A stretch of 64,000 nt of DNA from DATARH01 sp963705325 (GTDB taxonomy: Bacteria > Pseudomonadota > Alphaproteobacteria > ATCC43930 > CGMCC-115725), in contig OY970069.1 in NCBI GenBank assembly GCA_963705325.1, positions 5,270,001-5,334,000 of the forward strand, in the 5' to 3' direction. Positions 8,791 through 17,082 of this stretch are shown here, one piece after another. The notes under the pieces were generated by a model that made no database searches, was not told the DNA's origin, and saw only the letters and a program-made list of their open reading frames with translations. The position numbers and the translations under genes were made by a program. Position 1 is the stretch's first letter. Every line of letters starts with the position of its first letter.

Positions 8791-9630
8791 ATGCCCGTCG
8801 CCAATATCCGCGGTCTCGCGATCCAGTACGAAATCCTCGGTGACCGCGGCCCTTGGGTGGCGCTGCAACCGGGCGGGCGGCGCGCCGGGGCGTCGCTGCG
8901 GCCGCTCGCGGCCAAGATCGCCGAGGCCGGCCACCGGGTACTGATCTACGACCGGCGGAATTGCGGAGCCTCCAGCATCGCGATCGACGGCGATTCCGAA
9001 AACGAGGAGTGGGCCGAAGACCTGCATGAATTGCTGATGAAGCTCGATGCCCTGCCCGCCTATGTCGGCGGCAGCTCGTCGGGCTGCCGGCTGGCGCTGA
9101 TCCTGGCGCTGCGCCGGCCCGGCGATGTGCGCGGCCTGCTGCTGTGGCGGGTGACCGGCGGCGAGCACGCCGCCGTGCACCTAGCGAACCAGTATTACAC
9201 CTCGCATATCGAGGCGGCGCAGAAAGGCGGCATGGCGGCGGTCTGCGCGATGGATCACTGGAAGGAAGTCATCGCCGCCAACCCGGCCAGCCGCGCGGCG
9301 CTGATGGCGATGGAGCCGAAAGACTTCATCGCCCGCATGGAGCGCTGGCGGCGGAGCTTTAACGCGGGCGCCGAGCACCCGGTGATCGGACTCAGCCCGG
9401 CGGAACTGCGCGGGATGACGATGCCAGCCTGCATCGTCCCCGGGAAGGACCCGGTTCACCCGCTACCGGCCGGTCAAGCCGCGCACCGGCTGATGCCCAA
9501 TGCCGAATATGTCGAGGTGGTCACCGAGCAGGCGGCGACGCTCGACGAGGCCTTCGCCGATTGGGACGCGAAGGAAGGATTACTCGCGGCAACCTATATC
9601 GACTTCCTGCGCCGGCAGCAGCGGCGCTAG
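8791..9630 (+). CDS. Alpha/beta hydrolase
   Basis: The protein is 279 residues long and has the alpha/beta hydrolase layout. The nucleophile elbow is GGSSSG with Ser96 as the likely nucleophile; HRVLIYDRRNCGAS (about 48-61) is the conserved strand before it. The acid and His are less clear in the C-terminal half (ACIVPGKDPVHP is a good location for Asp). A GGGAGGGAG ribosome-binding site precedes ATG 8791. It follows the AAHS permease by 73 bases on the same strand and could be a ring-cleavage-product or ester hydrolase. Confidence 0.82.
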   Translation: MPVANIRGLAIQYEILGDRGPWVALQPGGRRAGASLRPLAAKIAEAGHRVLIYDRRNCGASSIAIDGDSENEEWAEDLHELLMKLDALPAYVGGSSSGCRLALILALRRPGDVRGLLLWRVTGGEHAAVHLANQYYTSHIEAAQKGGMAAVCAMDHWKEVIAANPASRAALMAMEPKDFIARMERWRRSFNAGAEHPVIGLSPAELRGMTMPACIVPGKDPVHPLPAGQAAHRLMPNAEYVEVVTEQAATLDEAFADWDAKEGLLAATYIDFLRRQQRR

Positions 9631-9649
9631 GTCGAGTACCCAAAAAAGA

Positions 9650-10033
9650 ATGATGGAAGATCGAGAGATTCGAGCGGCTCTGGATCGCCATTGGGCTGCC
9701 TCCGATTCGAACGATTTCGAGGCGGAGCACGACATCTATCGAGAGGACGCGGTGCTCGAATATCCGCAATCGGGCGAGCGCATCCGTGGCCGGCGTAACA
9801 TCCAGTCGTCTCGCGCCGCGCAGCCGAACCGGAAGCGCTTCACCGTGCGGCGGATAATCGGCGCGGGTGACCTGTGGGTCACCGAATATGTCCTAGCCTA
9901 TGACGGACGGCCGTCTTACACCGTGAGCATCATGCAATTCCTGGATGGGAAGGTGGCCCGCGAGACCCAGTATTTCGGCGACCCATTCGAGCCGGGGCCT
10001 TCGCGCGCGCAATGGGTCGAGCGGATGCCCTGA
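9650..10033 (+). CDS. NTF2-like (SnoaL-type) protein
   Basis: A 127-residue protein with the cone-shaped NTF2-like sequence pattern: an N-terminal helix (IRAALDRHWAASDSNDFEA), IYREDAVLEYPQSGERIRG, and a C-terminal beta-rich stretch ending FGDPFEPGPSRAQWVERM. Such proteins are small-molecule isomerases, hydrolases or binding proteins. Two adjacent Met codons (9650 and 9653) are possible starts. Its last 22 bases overlap the start of the DNA glycosylase gene in another frame, so the two are probably co-translated. Confidence 0.78.
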   Translation: MMEDREIRAALDRHWAASDSNDFEAEHDIYREDAVLEYPQSGERIRGRRNIQSSRAAQPNRKRFTVRRIIGAGDLWVTEYVLAYDGRPSYTVSIMQFLDGKVARETQYFGDPFEPGPSRAQWVERMP

Positions 10034-10647
10034 CACCTGGCCGCCATAAGGGTAGCCATCCGCCGCTTGCTCGCGCGGAGTTGCCGGTCGACACGGTCTC
10101 CCTCGCCCGCTATCTCATCGGCAAGGTAGTGGTGCGGGAGTTGCCCGAAGGCGTCGCGAGCGGTCGTATCGTCGAGACCGAGGCGTATGTCGTCGGCGAC
10201 GCCGCCGGGCACGCCTACCGAGGGATGACCCGGCGTAACCGTTCGCTGTTTCTTGAGCCTGGGCACGCCTATATTTATCTCGCCTACGGCAGCTCAAACC
10301 TGCTGAACGTCTCGAGCGAGTTGCCCGGGATCGGAGCCGGCGTCCTGATCAGGGCGCTGGAACCGCTCGAAGGCATCCCCATCATGCGGCACAATCGCGG
10401 CATCGCGCGCCTGCGCGACTTGACGCGAGGACCAGGAAGGCTCACCGCGGCGTTGCGGGTCGATCGTCGGCTCGATGGGCTCGATCTTTGCCGAGAAGGC
10501 CCGCTATGGCTCAGACGCAGCGACCGCGAACCCGGCGACATCGGGCAGAGCATGAGGATCGGCGTTTCGCGGGATGCGCACCGCCTCCTGCGATTTTATC
10601 TTCGGGACAGTCCGTTCGTCAGCGGCCCGCGATCGCTCAAGAAATAA
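10012..10647 (+). CDS. mpg: DNA-3-methyladenine glycosylase (AAG/MPG type)
   Basis: A 211-residue base-excision enzyme that removes alkylated purines from DNA. The family signatures appear in order: LARYLIGKVVVREL, then GRIVETEAYVV with the catalytic Glu, then AYRGMTRRNRSLFLEPGHAY with the base-flipping region, YIYLAYGSSNLLNV, and the C-terminal GPGRLTAALRVD. Length is normal for bacterial AAG. The start overlaps the NTF2-like gene by 22 bases. The stop is followed by about 330 bases without any gene. Confidence 0.92.
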   Translation: MGRADALTPGRHKGSHPPLARAELPVDTVSLARYLIGKVVVRELPEGVASGRIVETEAYVVGDAAGHAYRGMTRRNRSLFLEPGHAYIYLAYGSSNLLNVSSELPGIGAGVLIRALEPLEGIPIMRHNRGIARLRDLTRGPGRLTAALRVDRRLDGLDLCREGPLWLRRSDREPGDIGQSMRIGVSRDAHRLLRFYLRDSPFVSGPRSLKK

Positions 10648-10975
10648 GAGACCGCCACGGTCGTGAAGGTCCGTCTGCGGGCGGAATGCAGCCCTTGGCT
10701 GTTATCGCGCCAATGGCGAGGTCGCGCCAAAAGCTGACCTCCGCTCAACCGCGCCTGGGCTTCTGCGGCCGACCCATTTGAGACACTCGTCGTGGCTCGC
10801 GTGTTCGACGGGTCACGACGCGTCTGAGACCTTGGTGCACCCTCAGGCAAGGGCGGATAGGGGTGCGTCGATCCTGGACTGAGCAGCGGGCGGCTACCTT
10901 GGGCTTTCACCAGCGACGCAAGGTTGTTATTACGTCACCGCCGGCTGCTCACCCCTGCACTTTCTACATCTAAAG
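10648..10975. other. Intergenic region without recognised content
   Basis: In these 328 bases between the glycosylase stop and the end of the orphan protein I see no credible gene, clear repeat or terminator hairpin. Short open frames here have no ribosome-binding site and no protein-like composition. Confidence 0.4.
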
Positions 10976-11803
10976 CTAAGGTAATATATTTGGGAATAAC
11001 TTATACGCATCGATAAATTCTTGATTGCTGCGCAAGATATCCAGACTATCGAAAGAAAGTTGAACATACATGGATCGCTTCGCTTTTGTCCAATTAGGCT
11101 TCAATGCCTGGTCTATAGGATTACAACCGTTCATATTGACAAAATTGTTAAGGAAGGCGAGCCAGACGTCAGGAACTTTCGTTTCCAGGCCGATGATCCA
11201 ATCGGCAATATTATACTCTTGCGATGAAAATCGTTCGACCGCGACAGTCTCCAGAACAATAACTTTGCTAGAGAGGCCGAAGACGCTACCGTCGCCAATG
11301 CGCCACCCTCGCCGACCTGCAAGGAAATGTCTGCGATTCCAAGGAATATTAGCAGTGGCTCCAATACCACCTATATTGATGAGTGGTATAACTGGTGGTG
11401 GAATGACCGGGACAATATTGATCAAGCTAGTGGCAACGATGGGCGCCCCATCCTCTACTGTATCGAAGAATTCCCGCCTCAGCGTTTGAACCGTGAATGC
11501 CAAGTTGCTATCGACCCATTTGATCGCGACCCAGTCGCTGTGCGGCGCCGCCAGGTTGATACCCAAAAATTTCGCAATCCCTTGAAAATGAATTGTCTTG
11601 TATTGGTCGTAGAGGTGATCCCCCCATTCCGCCGTGGCGGCGTTGCTATTTATGTACGTTGGAAAATTTGCATAAAGTATCGCGGGTAATAGTGCCGCGG
11701 CATTTTTGCTGCCGCGCGGTGGCTCAAAGGCGATGCGGAACCGATTGAAGTGATAAGTGCCAACGCCCTCCGTATCGACCGGCAACTCGGTAAAATCTGC
11801 CAT
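10976..11803 (-). CDS. Orphan protein of unknown function in AT-richer DNA
   Basis: This 275-residue protein has no domain I recognise and no signal peptide or membrane helix. It is rich in aromatic and aliphatic residues, with a beta-like middle (residues about 120-165, with a proline cluster VIPPPVIPL) and a conserved-looking ending, SLDILRSNQEFIDAYKL. GGAGGG lies before ATG 11803-11801; a TTG at 11818 is less likely. Base composition is visibly lower in GC than all neighbours, which points to recent acquisition. It is divergent from a CadC-like regulator across 120 bp and may be its target. Confidence 0.65.
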   Translation of the reverse strand: MADFTELPVDTEGVGTYHFNRFRIAFEPPRGSKNAAALLPAILYANFPTYINSNAATAEWGDHLYDQYKTIHFQGIAKFLGINLAAPHSDWVAIKWVDSNLAFTVQTLRREFFDTVEDGAPIVATSLINIVPVIPPPVIPLINIGGIGATANIPWNRRHFLAGRRGWRIGDGSVFGLSSKVIVLETVAVERFSSQEYNIADWIIGLETKVPDVWLAFLNNFVNMNGCNPIDQALKPNWTKAKRSMYVQLSFDSLDILRSNQEFIDAYKLFPNILP

Positions 11804-11866
11804 AGTCACGCCCTCCAACGAGTTGGCCAGTGAGAGAGCATCGCTCCACTAGGAATCTCGCGTGGG

Positions 11867-11888
11867 CTAAAAAGTTCTAAATTCTTAG
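11867..11888. promoter_or_regulatory. Imperfect inverted repeat in the divergent region
   Basis: CTAAAAA and TTCTTAG form a 7-bp inverted repeat with one mismatch around an AT-rich 8-base centre. It lies between the orphan gene and the winged-helix regulator, 36 bases before the regulator's GTG. It could be an operator for that regulator, but it is short and may be chance. Confidence 0.25.
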
Positions 11889-11923
11889 CAATTGGATGAT
11901 GGGAGAGCGATTGAGGTAGGAAC

Positions 11924-13660
11924 GTGGCCGACTTGAGCGATTTGTTCCTCTTCGAGGGTTTTGTCCTGGACCGGCGGGGTGGCGGTCTGTTCCGGCGCGA
12001 CGAGAACGATGCCCTCGTCCCGGTGCCGATCGGTGCGCGCGCTCTCGATGTTCTTGGCGTGTTGTTCGAGCACGCAGGGGAGCTGGTCACAAGGGACGAA
12101 ATCACCGCGGCCGTGTGGCCATCGACGGTGGTCGAAGACAATAATCTTAACATGCAGATTGCCGCGCTTCGCCGGGCTCTCGATGGCGTGACGACCGCGA
12201 CATGCATCCAGACCGTCCCGCGGCGCGGCTATCGCTTCGTCACACCAGTTACCCGGGGGCGACGGCCCGTCCGACCATCGGCTCGGTTTTCGGACTTCGA
12301 ACCGGACAGCCCCATTCACCCCGTCAAGCCAACGCCGCGCCCGCGTCGCCGGGTTCGCCTCATAATTCGCGTCGTCGTCGCGCTGATGTTGTTTGCCGGC
12401 GCGACGGCCGCCTGGCAGGCGAAGTTTCGCTGGCTTCAGCACCCGCCCGCGGCGCCCCGATTGTCAATTGTCGTACTTCCCTTCGCCAATCTCGGCGACG
12501 ATCCCGCACAGCAATATTTCGCCGATGGCATCACCGAGGATCTCACGACCGATCTGTCGCGACTGGCCGACATGCAGGTGATCTCGCGCGATACGGCCTT
12601 CACTTATAAAGGCGAGGTGGTCAGCGTAAAGCGAATTCGCAGCGAGCTCGGGGTGCCCTATATCCTCGAAGGCAGCGTTCAGCGCTCGGGCAACCAAGTG
12701 CGGATCAACACTCGGCTCATCGACACCGCCACGGACACGACCCTCTGGGCAGAGGTGTCCGACCGCCAGATCGCCGACCTGCTCGCCGTGCAGAGCGAAA
12801 TTACCGCTCGCATCGCGATCGCGCTCAACCTGAAATTAACCGCATCGGAGGCGGCCCGGCCAACCGAGCAACCCGACGCGCTCGATCATATCTTTCGCGG
12901 GCGCGCGGCGATTTACCGTCCGGCGTCGCGACAGAACTTCGCGGAGGCGATCGCCGAGTACCAGCAGGCGCTCGCGCTCGACCCCCACTCTGTTGAAGCG
13001 CAGAGCAGGCTCGCCACTGCGCTCTCCAGCCGATTGCTCGACAACATGAGTGATACGGCCGAGGCTGACATCGAACAGGCGAGCCGCCTTGTCGAGCAAG
13101 CCCTGGCAGCGGCCCCAGAGAGCCCGCTCGCGCATTTTGCCAAAGCGCAGTTGTTGCGCGTCCAGCATCATTGCGACGAGGCAATCTCAGAATACCAGAC
13201 TGTGCTCGCCGCAAATCGCAACGTTGTTGCCGCGATCGGCAATATCGGGCGGTGCAAAATCTACCTCGGGCTTTTGGACGAAAGTGTGACGCTAGAAGAG
13301 CAAGCTATTCACCTCAGTCCGCATGATCCCTTCCTGGGAATTTGGTATTTCCGGATCGGCCAGGCCAAGCTGCTTCAATCGCGCGTCGACGAGGCGATTG
13401 ATTGGCTCGAAAAGGCAGATAACGAAAATTCAGCGTACCCCTTCGTTCACACCTGGCTCGCCGCCGCCTATGGACTTAAGGGCGATCTGCCACACGCTGC
13501 CGCGGAACTCGCGGACGCCCGTAAGCTCAGCGGTAACGGATCACCCACGAGCATCTCCGCTGCACGCGCCACCGGCGCCCGCGATTTCGCGCCAGGGGTC
13601 CAAACGCTGCTGGAAGCGACCTATCTCGCGGGGCTGCGGCTTGCTGGAATGGCGAAGTAA
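11924..13660 (+). CDS. Membrane-anchored winged-helix regulator with TolB/FlgO-like and TPR domains (CadC-like)
   Basis: The 578-residue protein combines an OmpR-type winged helix (about 5-110, with LLTVRDEI-like wing, TVVEDNNLNMQIAALRRAL recognition region and VPRRGYRF), one membrane helix (about 144-165), a domain of the FlgO/TolB-N type (about 180-300, LPFANLGDDPAQQYFADGI), and TPR repeats to the end. Such proteins are ToxR/CadC-like one-component regulators that bind DNA in the cytoplasm and sense outside the membrane. The GTG start has GAGGTAGGA upstream. Its direct divergence from the orphan gene suggests control of that gene. Confidence 0.88.
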   Translation: MADLSDLFLFEGFVLDRRGGGLFRRDENDALVPVPIGARALDVLGVLFEHAGELVTRDEITAAVWPSTVVEDNNLNMQIAALRRALDGVTTATCIQTVPRRGYRFVTPVTRGRRPVRPSARFSDFEPDSPIHPVKPTPRPRRRVRLIIRVVVALMLFAGATAAWQAKFRWLQHPPAAPRLSIVVLPFANLGDDPAQQYFADGITEDLTTDLSRLADMQVISRDTAFTYKGEVVSVKRIRSELGVPYILEGSVQRSGNQVRINTRLIDTATDTTLWAEVSDRQIADLLAVQSEITARIAIALNLKLTASEAARPTEQPDALDHIFRGRAAIYRPASRQNFAEAIAEYQQALALDPHSVEAQSRLATALSSRLLDNMSDTAEADIEQASRLVEQALAAAPESPLAHFAKAQLLRVQHHCDEAISEYQTVLAANRNVVAAIGNIGRCKIYLGLLDESVTLEEQAIHLSPHDPFLGIWYFRIGQAKLLQSRVDEAIDWLEKADNENSAYPFVHTWLAAAYGLKGDLPHAAAELADARKLSGNGSPTSISAARATGARDFAPGVQTLLEATYLAGLRLAGMAK

Positions 13661-13770
13661 GGCGGGGGTCTCTGGTCGTCGACGACGGCTTCTAGCGCGT
13701 GGCGCCCGTAGCCGCGTCTCGTAGTGAAGGACCGCTTTTCACCCCACCTCGCCGTTCGCCCGGTCGTGCC

Positions 13771-13801
13771 GGCAAGATCTCCTTAAGGGGCAGATCCTGC
13801 C
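13771..13801. terminator. Weak hairpin between convergent genes
   Basis: GGCAAGATCT and AGATCCTGCC pair over 10 bp with one mismatch, around an 11-base loop. The site lies between the convergent regulator and the FMN dehydrogenase. There is no T-run; a terminator role is only possible. Confidence 0.25.
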
Positions 13802-13873
13802 AAACCCGTCAGCTCCGGCTAACGGCTGATATGGGTCCTTGTGCCGCCGACACTCAATTCGTGAGTACGCGAC

Positions 13874-15067
13874 CTAGCGGTTCCGCCCCGGCTCGTCCTG
13901 CCACAGGAAGTCGGGGCCGAGCTGATCGAGGCTCGGGCAGCCGATCTGACCCATCACCAGGTCGATCTCGGTGCGGAAGATGTCGATCGCCAGCCTGACG
14001 CCGTCGAGCCCACCGGCGACTGCGCCGTAGAGCGTCGGCCGGCCGAACGTACAGAACTGGGCGCCAAGGCAAAGCGCGATCACGATGTCGGCGCCGCGGC
14101 GCACGCCGCTGTCGAGCAGGAGGGTCATGCGGTCGCCCACCGCCGCCTTCATCGCCGGCAGCACGTCGAGCGAACCCGGCGCCTGGTCGAGCTGGCGCCC
14201 GCCATGGTTCGAGACCAGCACGCCCTGGCAGCCGATCTCGGCGGCGCGGATCGCGTCGGCCGGGTTCATCAGCCCCTTCACGACGAGGTTGCGCGGGAAC
14301 AACTTGCGATAGGTCTCGAGCTCCTTCCAGGTCTGCGCGTGCGCCGGGGTGTTGGCGTTCCACATGTCGATGACCTCATCGACACTGGAGCCCGGTGGCG
14401 CGTAACGCGTCCAGTTGTCCATGCTGGGAGTGCCGCCATTCTTGACGTATTCCCAGACCCAGCCCGGATGGGTAACAGCTTCGGCGAGGATCGCCGGCTT
14501 GAGGCTCAGCGCCGCCTTGAGCCAGGTGCCGCGGATCGCGGCGAAGCCATTGCGGATGTTGCGCTCGCGGCGTGGCCGCACCGGCACGTCGACGGTCAGC
14601 ACCAGCGTTTCCAGGCCGCAATCGGCGGCGCGGCGGACGAGGTCCTCGGAGATCGATTTATCGCGCGCGGCGTAGAGCTGGTACCAGGTGTGGTGCGGCG
14701 CGACCTTGGCGGCCGCCTCCATCGAATGGTTGCTGCCGCCCGACATGATGTAGGGGATGTTGGCGTCCCGCGCCGCCTCCGCGAGCATCAGGTCGGCGCC
14801 GCGCCGGAACAGGCCCGCCGTGCCGGTCGGCGAGATGCCGAACGGGCTGTTGAACTTGCGCCCGAAGATGGTCTGCGACTGGTCGCGCTTTGACACGTCA
14901 ACCAGGTAGCGCGGCAGCAATTTGTGCTTGTGAAAGGCGGCGCGGTTGGTTTCGAGCCCGCGCTCGTCCTCGACCCCGCCCTCGATGAAGTCGAACGCGA
15001 TCTTCGGCAGCCGCCGCTTGGCAAGCTGGTGCAGATCTTCGATGTTGACGACGCCGTTGAGGCTCAT
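13874..15067 (-). CDS. FMN-dependent alpha-hydroxy acid dehydrogenase
   Basis: A 397-residue TIM-barrel flavoenzyme of the L-lactate/(S)-mandelate dehydrogenase and glycolate oxidase family, which oxidises 2-hydroxy acids to 2-oxo acids. Seen in sequence: N-terminal FDFIEGGVEDE, FMN-binding SPFGISPTGTAGLF, TWYQLYAARD, LTVDVPVRPRRERN, Lys264 in LVVKGL, and the active site SNHGGRQLD with His278 and Arg281, then LLLDSGVRRGADIV. Length is normal for the membrane-associated bacterial dehydrogenases. It stands alone; the substrate is not given by context. Confidence 0.92.
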   Translation of the reverse strand: MSLNGVVNIEDLHQLAKRRLPKIAFDFIEGGVEDERGLETNRAAFHKHKLLPRYLVDVSKRDQSQTIFGRKFNSPFGISPTGTAGLFRRGADLMLAEAARDANIPYIMSGGSNHSMEAAAKVAPHHTWYQLYAARDKSISEDLVRRAADCGLETLVLTVDVPVRPRRERNIRNGFAAIRGTWLKAALSLKPAILAEAVTHPGWVWEYVKNGGTPSMDNWTRYAPPGSSVDEVIDMWNANTPAHAQTWKELETYRKLFPRNLVVKGLMNPADAIRAAEIGCQGVLVSNHGGRQLDQAPGSLDVLPAMKAAVGDRMTLLLDSGVRRGADIVIALCLGAQFCTFGRPTLYGAVAGGLDGVRLAIDIFRTEIDLVMGQIGCPSLDQLGPDFLWQDEPGRNR

Positions 15068-15195
15068 GGCTGGACGTTCTCCCCTGATTTGTCAGGAGGA
15101 TGGCCGATCACGGCGCGCGTGAGCAAGGGCGGCGGCACATATTAGCCCGTGACCTCGCGAAAGACTGAACCAAGGCAGACGGGAGTAGTGGCAGT

Positions 15196-15224
15196 CCTGG
15201 GTTCCCGCTTGCGCGGGGATGACG
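15196..15224. repeat. Dispersed palindrome with CCCGC-TTGC-GCGGG core
   Basis: A short palindrome, CCCGC (15204-15208) and GCGGG (15213-15217) around TTGC, followed by GATGACG, is of the widespread intergenic type 'TTCCCGC..GCGGGAATGAC' found in many alphaproteobacteria. It lies between divergent genes, upstream of the cyclase. Confidence 0.55.
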
Positions 15225-15361
15225 AACACGCAAGGCCGGCGACCAAGCCTCCACCATCTGCAGCGCGCCTGCGAATTAGCAGTTGCCCCACATGTGATCG
15301 AAATCGGCACGCGTCCCGTGCTTCTATTCGAGGCTCGGCCAACGGCCTGGAGACGTCATCG

Positions 15362-16381
15362 GTGCGTGCGAGAACCATCTGGCGCCTGCGCGTCCTCGCT
15401 AGCGTGACATTGCTGTCAGCGGTCGCGGGCGGGATTTATGGCGGCCGGTTTGCTCCGGCAGGTGGAGGCGCCAATGTCGGCGTCGGGACGCTGGTCGGCG
15501 CGATGAACGGGCTTGCCATCACCTCGCTTGAGCTTTTCCTCCAGGGAGCGGGTGCGGCGGCATTGCGCCGGCTGCCCCTGTTGCTGATGCTCGGATTGCG
15601 CACGCTCGTCTACAGCGCGGTATTTTTGATTACCGGCGCGGCGGCAAGGGCGTTCATCGGCATTGTGGCTCCAGCATCCCTCGACAACGGGATGGTAATG
15701 GCACCGAGCCTGCCGTTCTCGCTCGCGGTCGCTCTCGGTTTCAATTTCTTCTTCGTATTAAGCGGTCTACTAGGATCGCGCGTACTGGTCGCGCTAGCCA
15801 CCGGGCGCTATCGCCGGCCGCGATCGGAGCAGCGCATTGTCCTCTTTCTCGATCTTTACGGGTCGACGGGGCACGCCGAGCGGCTGGGAGACGAGAATTT
15901 CCACCGGTTTCTCAACCGGGTCTTCCGCGATATCTCCGACCCGGTGCTAACCGCAAACGGCGAGATCTACCGCTATATCGGCGATGAAATCATCGTCACC
16001 TGGACCCTGGCGCGCGGCGCGCGCGATGCCGCCTGCATCACCTGCTTCTTCGAAATCGCGGATGCTCTCGCCGATCAGCACGACGACTATCTTCGCGCCT
16101 TCAATACCGAGCCGCGATTGCGCGGCGCAGTCCACGCCGGCACCGTGGTCGTCGGCGAAATGGGCGACTTGAAACGCGAGATCGTCTTGCTCGGCGACAC
16201 CATGAACACGACGGCGCGTATCGAAGAGATGTGCCGAAGCACGGGGCATAATTTCCTGGCCTCAGCCGCAGTCCTCAGCGCCATCTCTCGATTGCCGCCG
16301 GGAGTGAAAGCCGAGCCGCTGGGCGACGTCCCACTGCGCGGCAGAGAAGCCGATATTAAGCTCTTTGCGCTCACCCGTTAG
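15362..16381 (+). CDS. Membrane class III adenylate/guanylate cyclase
   Basis: The 339-residue protein has an N-terminal membrane part with about four helices (residues 8-140) and a C-terminal class III cyclase domain. Metal-binding aspartates are Asp164 in LFLDLYGSTG and Asp208 in YRYIGDEIIV, 44 residues apart as in active enzymes; MNTTARIEEMCR carries the conserved Asn/Arg of the transition-state region. GTG 15362 is my preferred start because upstream codons run through a dispersed repeat; the open frame reaches back to 15149. It should make cAMP or cGMP. An effector with a cyclic-nucleotide domain lies about 45 kb away at 61.3-62.4 kb, but no link is shown. Confidence 0.87.
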   Translation: MRARTIWRLRVLASVTLLSAVAGGIYGGRFAPAGGGANVGVGTLVGAMNGLAITSLELFLQGAGAAALRRLPLLLMLGLRTLVYSAVFLITGAAARAFIGIVAPASLDNGMVMAPSLPFSLAVALGFNFFFVLSGLLGSRVLVALATGRYRRPRSEQRIVLFLDLYGSTGHAERLGDENFHRFLNRVFRDISDPVLTANGEIYRYIGDEIIVTWTLARGARDAACITCFFEIADALADQHDDYLRAFNTEPRLRGAVHAGTVVVGEMGDLKREIVLLGDTMNTTARIEEMCRSTGHNFLASAAVLSAISRLPPGVKAEPLGDVPLRGREADIKLFALTR

Positions 16382-16399
16382 CGCTAATCGCCCGGTACA

Positions 16400-16715
16400 C
16401 TACGGCGCGATCTCCTGCACGACGTCGAGCACGGCGCGGCGGCGCGTCACCCGGCCCTGCCAGGTCTTGTCGAAATCCTCGACCAGGGGCTTGATCGCGT
16501 CGGACTTTGAGATCGCCTCGGCGGTTTCCACCGAGTTCGAACTCATAGAACGCGACGTGCACGCCGGGATCACTCCGGCTCCAGCAGCGCCAGGCCCGCT
16601 TTGCCGCGAAGACGCGCAGCGCCCAGGGCAGATGATCGGTCTCGTACCAATGATCGAAGCGCGCGCGGTCGGCTTCGGGCACCTCTGCGCGCACCGCCAG
16701 ATAGGCTTTCGGCAT
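16400..16715 (-). pseudogene. Small conserved protein, frameshifted
   Basis: The first half, from ATG 16715, reads MPKAYLAVRAEVPEADRA, then FDHWYETDHLPWAL, then VHVAFYEF. It resembles small alpha/beta-barrel proteins of roughly 100 residues, of the EthD/antibiotic-monooxygenase-like kind. The frame then becomes arginine-rich nonsense. In a shifted frame the expected C-terminus continues from about 16536: SVETAEAISKSDAIKPLVED, and it ends with LDVVQEIAP and TAG at 16402-16400. One extra base around 16537-16542 accounts for it. It starts one base after the dodecin stop, so both were one operon. Confidence 0.72.
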
Positions 16716-16716
16716 G

Positions 16717-16929
16717 TCAGTCCTCGTCGAGGGTGAACCCGACTTTCAGAGTAACCTGAAAATGATGGACCTTGCCCTTGTCGATGTGGCCGCGGGTCTC
16801 GACGACCTCGAACCAGCGCAACTCGCGTAATGTTTTCGACGCCCGCGCGATCGCACGGTGGATCGCGTCGTCGATGCTTTTTTCCGACGAGCCGACGATT
16901 TGAATGACGCGGTAGATATGGTCGTCCAT
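16717..16929 (-). CDS. Dodecin, flavin-binding dodecameric protein
   Basis: This 70-residue protein has the full dodecin pattern: a beta strand with YRVIQIVGSSEKSIDDAI, a helix, then LRWFEVVETRGHIDKGKVHHFQVTLKVGF. Trp in the LRWFEV strand stacks on the bound flavin and the GHI(D)KG/HFQV residues line the binding site. Dodecins store FMN, FAD or riboflavin and protect against flavin photochemistry. GGGAGG precedes ATG 16929. Many flavoenzymes are encoded in this window, but no direct link is visible. Confidence 0.93.
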   Translation of the reverse strand: MDDHIYRVIQIVGSSEKSIDDAIHRAIARASKTLRELRWFEVVETRGHIDKGKVHHFQVTLKVGFTLDED

Positions 16930-16950
16930 CGCTGCCTCCCTGCCGTCGTG

Positions 16951-17019
16951 GTCACCAGTCGCAAGGGCGATGGCAACCCACGATCGCGAAATCCCTCGGG
17001 GTCACCAGTCGCAAGAGCG
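16951..17019. repeat. Pair of 19-bp direct repeats, 50-bp period
   Basis: GTCACCAGTCGCAAGGGCG (16951-16969) recurs as GTCACCAGTCGCAAGAGCG (17001-17019), with one mismatch and an exact 50-bp offset. It lies in the short gap upstream of the dodecin gene and downstream of the kinase. It may be a small tandem duplication or a pair of protein-binding sites. Confidence 0.5.
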
Positions 17020-17082
17020 CCGGTGCAACACTATCGGTCAACGTCGGCCTCGGGACAACGATCCTACCCGGGCGGGCGACAC

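Noticed and set aside
11327..11689. Plus-strand frame of 120 codons opposite the orphan protein
   Set aside because: The minus-strand frame has a strong ribosome-binding site and spans the whole AT-richer block; this one does not.
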